Shown one piece after another: positions 58,453 to 64,000 of a DNA stretch of 64,000 nucleotides. Below the pieces are notes generated by a model. It worked only from the letters and a program-made list of their open reading frames with translations, did no database searches and was not told the origin of the DNA. The stretch covers positions 8,621,501 through 8,685,500 of the forward strand of contig NZ_AP018365.1 of the NCBI RefSeq assembly GCF_016756395.1. The letters are read 5' to 3'. Position 1 is the stretch's first letter, and each line of letters starts with the position of its first letter. A program made the position numbers and the translations under genes. The DNA comes from Streptomyces sp. SN-593. Its GTDB lineage: Bacteria > Actinomycetota > Actinomycetes > Streptomycetales > Streptomycetaceae.

Positions 58453-58500
58453 GGCCGTGTCCGCTCCCGCGTTGACCGGCTCCGCTCAGGAGGGGCGCCG
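58453..58500 (+). promoter_or_regulatory. 48-nt intergenic spacer with strong ribosome-binding site
   Basis: AGGAGGGG at 58488-58495 is the best Shine-Dalgarno match among the four gene starts and lies five bases before ATG 58501. It fixes the start of the last PKS gene. Nothing resembling a terminator lies in the spacer. Confidence 0.65.
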
Positions 58501-61500
58501 ATGACCGACAACGAACAGCTTCTGGGCTACCTGAAGTCCGTGGCGGCCGACCTGTACGAGACGCGCGAGCAGCTACGGAAGCTGGAGTCGGGCGCGCAGG
58601 AGCCGATGGCCGTCGTGGGCATGGCCTGCCGCTACCCCGGCGGGGTGGAGAGCCCCGAGGACCTGTGGGACGTGGTCGCCGGCGGCCGCGATGTGCTCTC
58701 CGCGTTCCCGACCGACCGCGGATGGGACACCGGCACCGGCACTGGCACCGGCGGCCAGGGCCAGGACTACGCCCCCGTCGGCGGCTTCGTCCACGACGCG
58801 GCCGACTTCGACCCCGCCTTCTTCGGCATCTCGCCGCGCGAGGCGCTGGCGATGGACCCGCAGCAGCGGATGCTGCTGGAGGTCGCGTGGGAGTCCCTGG
58901 AGCGCTCCGGCATCGACCCCCGTTCGCTGCGCGGCAGTCCGACCGGCGTGTTCGTCGGCGCCGCGATGTCCGGGTACGCCGAGGGACTGGGCGCCGCCCA
59001 GGGCTCCGAGGGCTACGTCCTGACCGGCAACACCGCGAGCGTGGTCTCCGGCCGGGTGTCCTACGTGCTGGGCCTGGAGGGCCCGGCGGTGACGGTGGAC
59101 ACCGCCTGCTCCAGCTCGCTGGTGGCGCTGCACGTCGCCTGCCAGGCGGTACGCGCCGGGGAGTGCGACATGGCGCTGGCCGGCGGCGTCGCCGTCCTGG
59201 TCACGCCCGGCGCGTTCGCGGAGTTCTCCCGGCAGCGCGGCATGGCCGCGGACGGCCGCTGCAAGGCGTTCGCGGGCGCCGCCGACGGCATCGGCTGGGC
59301 CGAGGGCGCCGGCATGGTCGTCATCGAGCGGCTCAGCACCGCCCGCCGCAAGGGCCACCGCGTGCTGGCGCTCATCGCGGGCAGCGCCATGAACCAGGAC
59401 GGCGCGTCCAACGGCCTGACCGCGCCCAACGGACCGTCCCAGCAGCGCCTGATCCGCGCGGCACTGGCCAACGCCCGGCTGGACGCCCACGAGGTGGACG
59501 CCGTCGAGGCGCACGGCACCGGCACCACCCTCGGCGACCCGATCGAGGCGCAGGCCCTGCTCGCCACCTACGGCAAGGGCCGCCCGGACGAACGCCCGCT
59601 GTGGCTGGGATCGGTGAAGTCCAACATCGGCCACGCCCAGCAGGCCGCCGGGGTAGCCGGGGTGATCAAGGCCGTCATGGCGCTGCGGCACGCCGTGCTG
59701 CCCACCACGCTGCACGTGGACGAGCCGACCCCGCACGTCGACTGGTCGGCGGGCGCGGTGCGGCTGCTGACCGAGGCCGTGCCCTGGCCGCAGTACGGGC
59801 GCCCGCGCCGCGCCGGGGTCTCCGCGTTCGGCGTGTCCGGCACCAATGTGCACACCATCCTCGAACAGGCCCCCGAGCCGCAGGACGCCGCGGCCGAGGA
59901 GCCCGGGCCGCGGGAGGCCCCGGACGGGGCGGGGGACGGCCCCGCGCGGCAGTCCGGCACTCCGCCGGTCCTCGGCCCCGGCGTCGACGCACCCGTCTGG
60001 CTGGTGTCCGGCCGCTCGCCGGAGGGCCTGGCCGCTCAGGCGGAGCGGCTGCGGGCGTTCGCCGCCGGCCGGCCGGAGCTGCACCAGGCCGATGTCGCCT
60101 GGTCGTTGGCGACGACCCGCTCGACGTTCGAGCACCGCGCGGTCGTCACCGGGACCGGCCGGGCCGACCTGCTGGCCGGGCTCGCGGCGCTGGCCGCGAC
60201 GGCCCCGGCGCCGGGACTGGTGGCCGGTGACGGCCCTGTGGCCGGCCGACCGGGCCGGGTGGCGTTCGTGTTCCCCGGCCAGGGCGGCCAGTGGGCCGGG
60301 ATGGGCGCCGAACTGACGCAGGCGAGCCCGGTGTTCGCCGCACGCCTCGCCGCGTGCGAGGAGGCGCTCGCCCCCCACACCGACTGGTCGCTGCGCGAGG
60401 TCCTGGCCGCCGGCGCGCGCGCCCACCTCGACCGGGTGGACGTCGTGCAGCCGGCGCTGTGGGCCGTCATGGTGTCGCTGGCCGCGGTGTGGCAGGCCGC
60501 CGGCATCACCCCGAAGGCCGTCGTCGGCCACTCGCAGGGGGAGATCGCGGCGGCGGTCGTGGCCGGGGCGCTGTCGCTGGAGGACGGCGCCCGGGTGGTC
60601 GCGCTGCGCAGCCGGGCGTTGCGTGCGTTGGCCGGTCGCGGCGGGATGATGTCGATCGCCGCGGGCGAGGACGCGGTCCGCGACCGTATCGCGTCCTACG
60701 GCGGGCGCGTCTCGGTCGCCGCCCTCAACGGGCCCGCGGCCACGGTGGTGTCGGGCGAGCCGGCCGCGCTGGAGGAACTGGCCGCGGCCTGCGGGGCCGA
60801 GGGCGTGCGGGCACGCGTCCTGCCGGTCGACTACGCCTCGCACTCGCCGCAGGTCGAGGAGCTGGAGGCCGAGATCCGCTCGGCGCTGGCCGGGATCTCG
60901 CCGCGCGCCGGCCGGGTCCCGATGGTGTCCTCGATGACCGGTGAGCCGATCGACGGCACCGCGCTGGACGCGGGCTACTGGTACGCCAGCCTGCGCGCGC
61001 CCGTCCGCTTCGGCGACGCCGTCACCGCGCTGGCGGGCAGCGGCCACACCGTGTTCGTGGAGGCGTCCCCGCACCCCGTGCTGACCGGGGCCGTCGCCGA
61101 CACGGTGCACGCGGCCGACCCGGACGCGGAGAGCGGCGGCCCCGTGGTGACGGGGACGCTGCGGCGCGACGAGGGCGGCCCGGCGCGGCTGCTGACCTCC
61201 TTCGCCGAGGCGCACGTGCGGGGCGTGCCGGTCGACTGGACCCGCGTACTGCCGGCCGGCAGCACCGTGGACCTGCCGACGTACCCGTTCCAGCACCAGC
61301 GGTACTGGCAGCGGGAGGGCACCTCCGCGGGCGACCTGTCCGCCGCCGGCCTGGGCGCGATCGGGCACCCCCTCCTCGCGGCGGCCGTCGTGCTCGCCGA
61401 CGGCGGCGGCCTGGTCCTCACCGGCCGCCTGTCGACGGCGGCCCAGCCGTGGCTGGCCGACCACGCCGTGAACGGCACCGTGGTCTTCCCGGGCACCGCG

Positions 61501-64000
61501 TTCGTCGAACTCGCCCTCCAGGCCGGCCACCGCGCCGGATGCGGGCACCTCGCGGAACTCACCCTCGAAACCCCGCTGGTCCTGCCCCGGGACGGCGCCA
61601 CGCAGCTCCAGGTGGTGCTCGGCCCGGCCGACCCCGACGGGCGGCGGACCTTCGAGACGTACGCCCGCCCGGACACCGACGACCCCGACCGGCCGTGGAC
61701 CCGGCACGCGGGCGGGCTGCTGGCCGCCGCCTCCCCGACGCCCCGCACCCCGGACGACGGCGGCCCGGACGGCCCCGACGACCTGACGGCGTGGCCGCCC
61801 CCCGGCGCGGTGCCGGTGGACGTCAGCGGGCTCTACGGCGAGGTCGCCGCGGCCGGCTACGGCTACGGCCCGGCGTTCCAGGGGCTGCGCGCGGTCTGGC
61901 GGCGCGGCCGGGACGTGTTCGCCGAGGTGGCGCTGCCGGAGGACGTCGCCGACAGCGCGGGGCGGTTCGGGCTGCACCCGGCGCTGCTGGACGCCACGCT
62001 CCACGCGTCGGCGGTGGCCGCCGGGCAGCAGGAGGACCCCGCGGGGGTGCGGCTGCCGTTCGCCTGGCAGGACGTGGCGCTGCGCGCCGCCGGCGCCGGG
62101 GTGCTGCGGGCACGGCTGCGGCCGGCCGCGGACGGCGCCCTGTCGCTGACCGCCGCGGACGGCACCGGGGCTCCGGTGGTGTCCGTCGGCAACCTGGTGC
62201 TGCGGCCGGTCTCCGCAGGGCAGTTGGCGGCCTCGGGCGGCGGGCGGCAGGACGCCCTGTTCGGCGTGGCATGGGAGGAACTCCCCGCCTCGGCCGCGCC
62301 CGCCGGCCGCTGGGCCGTCGTCGGCGACGACACGGGCGGCCTGCGCGCCGAACTCGCCGGGAGCGGCGCGGACATCGCGCCCTACCCGGACCTCGCCGCT
62401 CTGGCCGCGGCGGTCGGCGCCGGCGGACCGGCACCGGACGTGGTACTGGCCCCGGTCGGCGCCGACCCGCGCGCGGCGCTCGGCGACGACGTGGTGCCGG
62501 CCACCCGGGAGACCACCGTACGGACGCTGGCGCTGCTCCAGGAGTGGCTGGCGGCCGAGGAGTTGGGCACCGCGCGGCTGGCGCTGGTGACGCGCGGCGC
62601 GGTCGCCGCCCGGTCCGGCGAGGGCGTCACCGACCTCGCCGGCGCGGCCGTGTGGGGGATGGTGCGGTCCGCCCAGACCGAGAACCCCGGCCGGCTGGTG
62701 CTGGCCGACCTTCCCGCGGTCCGTCCCGCCGGCTCCGCTCAGGGCGCGCGCACCGGCGCGGCCCTGGCCGCCGGGCTGGCCGGCGCCGAACCCGAACTGG
62801 TGGTCCGCGACGGCGCGGTGCGCGGCCGGCGGCTGACCCGGCCCCGTGCCGGCCTGGACCGGCCGGAGGACGGCATGCCGTGGCGGCTGGAGAACCTGCG
62901 GCCCGGCGCGCTCGACGGCCTGGCCCTCGTACCCCGTCCGCAGGCGGCCGCGCCCCTGGAACCCGGGCAGGTCCGGATCGCGGTCCGCGCGGCCGCGCTC
63001 GGCACCGCGGACGTCGCCGCCGTGCTCGACCCACCCGCGGTGCTCGACACCCACGGCGCCGACGGCACGTCCGCCCGCGGGGGCGCGTACGCTCCCGGCG
63101 GTGACCGCGCGGCGGTCCCGCTCGGCCGCGAGATCGCCGGCGTCGTCCTGGAGACCGGCGACGGCGTCGGCGGCCTGGCTCCCGGCGACCGCGTGCTCGG
63201 CCTGGCGCCGGGCGGGGCCGGCCCGCTCGCCGTGACCGACGCGCGGCTGCTGGCCCCGGTGCCGGACGGATGGACGTTCGCCCGCGCCGCGGCCGCGCCG
63301 GGCCCCTACCTCGCGGCCTGGTACGCGCTCGCCGACGTGGCCGGGGTGCGGCCGGGGCAGCACGTCCTGCTGCACGCCGGCGCCGACGGCACGGGCGTGG
63401 CCGCGGTGCACGTCGCCCACCGGCTCGGCCTGGAGGTCCACGCGACCGCCGGACCGGAGCAGTTCGCGGCGCTGCAAGCGGCCGGCCTGGACGAGGCGCA
63501 CCTCGCGCCCGCCGACGACACCTCCCACCTCGCGCGGTTCGAAGCCGCCGTCATGGCCGCCACCGGCGGGGACGGCGTGGCCGCCGTGCTCGACGCGTCG
63601 GAGGGCGGGCCCGCCGGGACGGCGCTGCGGCTGCTGTCCCGGGGCGGCGCGCTCGTCACCCTGGGCACCGGCCGCGCGCAGGAGGGGGAGGCCGCCGCCG
63701 CTGTGGCGCAGGCCCGCCCCGACGTCCGGTACGCGCGTGCCGACCTCGATCCCGACGTCGGTCCCGACCTCGCCCCCGGTCCCGGTCCCGGTCCCGGTGG
63801 GGCCGACACCGAGCGGCTCGGCCGCGTCCTCGGCGACGTGGCGGACCTGCTCGCCGACGGCGCCCTGCCCGCGCCGCCGTACCGGGCCTGGGACGTCCGC
63901 AGGGCCGCCGACGCCGTGGAGGCGGCGAGCCGTGCCCCGTCCGACTGCCGCACCGTCCTGACCGTCCCCCGGGACGGTGCGGCGCCCCGGCCGCCCGGCA
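58501..64000 (+). CDS. Modular type I polyketide synthase, KS-AT-DH-ER... (3' truncated)
   Basis: The frame starts at ATG 58501, preceded at five bases by a strong ribosome site AGGAGGGG (58488-58495), and stays open to the window end (1833 residues visible). The N-terminal docking coiled coil [12 protein letters not shown] is at 1-33, then KS 34-454 ([21 protein letters not shown]), AT 584-868 (GHSQGE, YASH: methylmalonyl-CoA), DH 955-1246, the KR structural subdomain about 1249-1455 and an ER-like domain about 1460-1828. The catalytic KR and ACP are expected beyond base 64000. The DH has the full set of motifs ([27 protein letters not shown]). The ER has lost the NFRD, AGGVG, NSL and GK motifs and may be inactive, which would leave a double bond instead of a saturated unit. 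This is the first module in the window with dehydration chemistry and marks the end of the hydroxyl-only run. Residues 25-32 (KLESGAQE) resemble the same segment of the preceding PKS. Confidence 0.95.
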   Translation, partial: MTDNEQLLGYLKSVAADLYETREQLRKLESGAQEPMAVVGMACRYPGGVESPEDLWDVVAGGRDVLSAFPTDRGWDTGTGTGTGGQGQDYAPVGGFVHDAADFDPAFFGISPREALAMDPQQRMLLEVAWESLERSGIDPRSLRGSPTGVFVGAAMSGYAEGLGAAQGSEGYVLTGNTASVVSGRVSYVLGLEGPAVTVDTACSSSLVALHVACQAVRAGECDMALAGGVAVLVTPGAFAEFSRQRGMAADGRCKAFAGAADGIGWAEGAGMVVIERLSTARRKGHRVLALIAGSAMNQDGASNGLTAPNGPSQQRLIRAALANARLDAHEVDAVEAHGTGTTLGDPIEAQALLATYGKGRPDERPLWLGSVKSNIGHAQQAAGVAGVIKAVMALRHAVLPTTLHVDEPTPHVDWSAGAVRLLTEAVPWPQYGRPRRAGVSAFGVSGTNVHTILEQAPEPQDAAAEEPGPREAPDGAGDGPARQSGTPPVLGPGVDAPVWLVSGRSPEGLAAQAERLRAFAAGRPELHQADVAWSLATTRSTFEHRAVVTGTGRADLLAGLAALAATAPAPGLVAGDGPVAGRPGRVAFVFPGQGGQWAGMGAELTQASPVFAARLAACEEALAPHTDWSLREVLAAGARAHLDRVDVVQPALWAVMVSLAAVWQAAGITPKAVVGHSQGEIAAAVVAGALSLEDGARVVALRSRALRALAGRGGMMSIAAGEDAVRDRIASYGGRVSVAALNGPAATVVSGEPAALEELAAACGAEGVRARVLPVDYASHSPQVEELEAEIRSALAGISPRAGRVPMVSSMTGEPIDGTALDAGYWYASLRAPVRFGDAVTALAGSGHTVFVEASPHPVLTGAVADTVHAADPDAESGGPVVTGTLRRDEGGPARLLTSFAEAHVRGVPVDWTRVLPAGSTVDLPTYPFQHQRYWQREGTSAGDLSAAGLGAIGHPLLAAAVVLADGGGLVLTGRLSTAAQPWLADHAVNGTVVFPGTAFVELALQAGHRAGCGHLAELTLETPLVLPRDGATQLQVVLGPADPDGRRTFETYARPDTDDPDRPWTRHAGGLLAAASPTPRTPDDGGPDGPDDLTAWPPPGAVPVDVSGLYGEVAAAGYGYGPAFQGLRAVWRRGRDVFAEVALPEDVADSAGRFGLHPALLDATLHASAVAAGQQEDPAGVRLPFAWQDVALRAAGAGVLRARLRPAADGALSLTAADGTGAPVVSVGNLVLRPVSAGQLAASGGGRQDALFGVAWEELPASAAPAGRWAVVGDDTGGLRAELAGSGADIAPYPDLAALAAAVGAGGPAPDVVLAPVGADPRAALGDDVVPATRETTVRTLALLQEWLAAEELGTARLALVTRGAVAARSGEGVTDLAGAAVWGMVRSAQTENPGRLVLADLPAVRPAGSAQGARTGAALAAGLAGAEPELVVRDGAVRGRRLTRPRAGLDRPEDGMPWRLENLRPGALDGLALVPRPQAAAPLEPGQVRIAVRAAALGTADVAAVLDPPAVLDTHGADGTSARGGAYAPGGDRAAVPLGREIAGVVLETGDGVGGLAPGDRVLGLAPGGAGPLAVTDARLLAPVPDGWTFARAAAAPGPYLAAWYALADVAGVRPGQHVLLHAGADGTGVAAVHVAHRLGLEVHATAGPEQFAALQAAGLDEAHLAPADDTSHLARFEAAVMAATGGDGVAAVLDASEGGPAGTALRLLSRGGALVTLGTGRAQEGEAAAAVAQARPDVRYARADLDPDVGPDLAPGPGPGPGGADTERLGRVLGDVADLLADGALPAPPYRAWDVRRAADAVEAASRAPSDCRTVLTVPRDGAAPRPPG
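58600..64000 (+). other. PKS module m13 (partial): KS-AT(methylmalonyl)-DH-degenerate ER
   Basis: KS Cys 59107 (ACQ type, after an A1-type module). AT Ser 60532, YASH 60832-60843. The DH spans about 61363-62236, with catalytic His 61462 and Asp 61990. The ER region, about 62878-63982, has GTADV (63001-63015) where NFRD is expected, GADGTG (63379-63396) in the nucleotide-binding loop, LDASEGG (from 63589) for the NSLAGE motif and LGTGR (63661-63675) for MGKTD. It also carries four CCCGGT repeats (63775-63798). The KR catalytic half and ACP are outside the window. Confidence 0.9.

Noticed and set aside
58573-63528. Minus-strand open frame of 1651 codons opposite the last PKS gene
   Set aside because: It is antisense to intact KS, AT, DH and ER sequence, with biased composition and no domain. 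The plus strand has a strong ribosome site and conserved motifs.
58501-64000. A thioesterase or release domain ending the assembly line
   Set aside because: No thioesterase motif is visible. The last gene is cut by the window inside its first module.

Overview
The window is a 64 kb stretch of very GC-rich DNA, with strong G/C bias at third codon positions, typical of an actinomycete such as Streptomyces or a relative. It lies entirely inside a modular type I polyketide synthase (PKS) cluster. Five collinear plus-strand PKS genes fill it. The first is cut at its 5' end (1-8997) and the last at its 3' end (58501-64000). The three complete genes are 9161-19087, 19129-38790 and 38863-58452. Intergenic gaps are 163, 41, 72 and 48 nt, so the genes are probably co-transcribed. 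I see no tailoring, regulatory, resistance, RNA or mobile-element gene, and no loading module or thioesterase; these must lie outside the window.

I number the visible modules m1 to m13. Modules m1-m12 all have the order KS-AT-KR-ACP, with no dehydratase or enoylreductase. Every AT from m2 to m13 has a GHSQGE active site and a YASH signature, which indicates methylmalonyl-CoA. The m1 AT has FVAH at that position and its substrate is uncertain. Each protein boundary carries matching C- and N-terminal docking regions, so the expected chain order follows gene order. Module m13 opens the last gene and is of a different type: KS-AT-DH-ER, presumably followed by KR and ACP beyond the window. Its ER has lost most of its diagnostic residues.

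The most striking feature is regularity. From m2 to m12 the ketoreductases alternate strictly between A1-like and A2-like types, and m1 has a B1-like KR. The A2-like KRs (m3, m5, m7, m9, m11) form their own subclass, with a TGASGAIG cofactor loop, WGS.EH before the catalytic Tyr, and loss of the Gly in the HAAG motif. The ketosynthases alternate in step: each KS after an A2-like module has AAQ downstream of its active-site CSSS, whereas each KS after an A1- or B1-type module has ACQ. The PKS is therefore built from five consecutive copies of one two-module unit, two modules per repeat.

If all domains act as predicted, m2-m12 build an unbroken run of eleven methyl/hydroxyl ketide units with alternating methyl configuration, before m13 adds an olefinic or reduced unit. 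I cannot match this to a named compound from the sequence alone. Near-identical DNA tracts of about 560-660 nt are shared between modules, and codon style switches within genes. Both indicate recent intra-cluster duplication or gene conversion.
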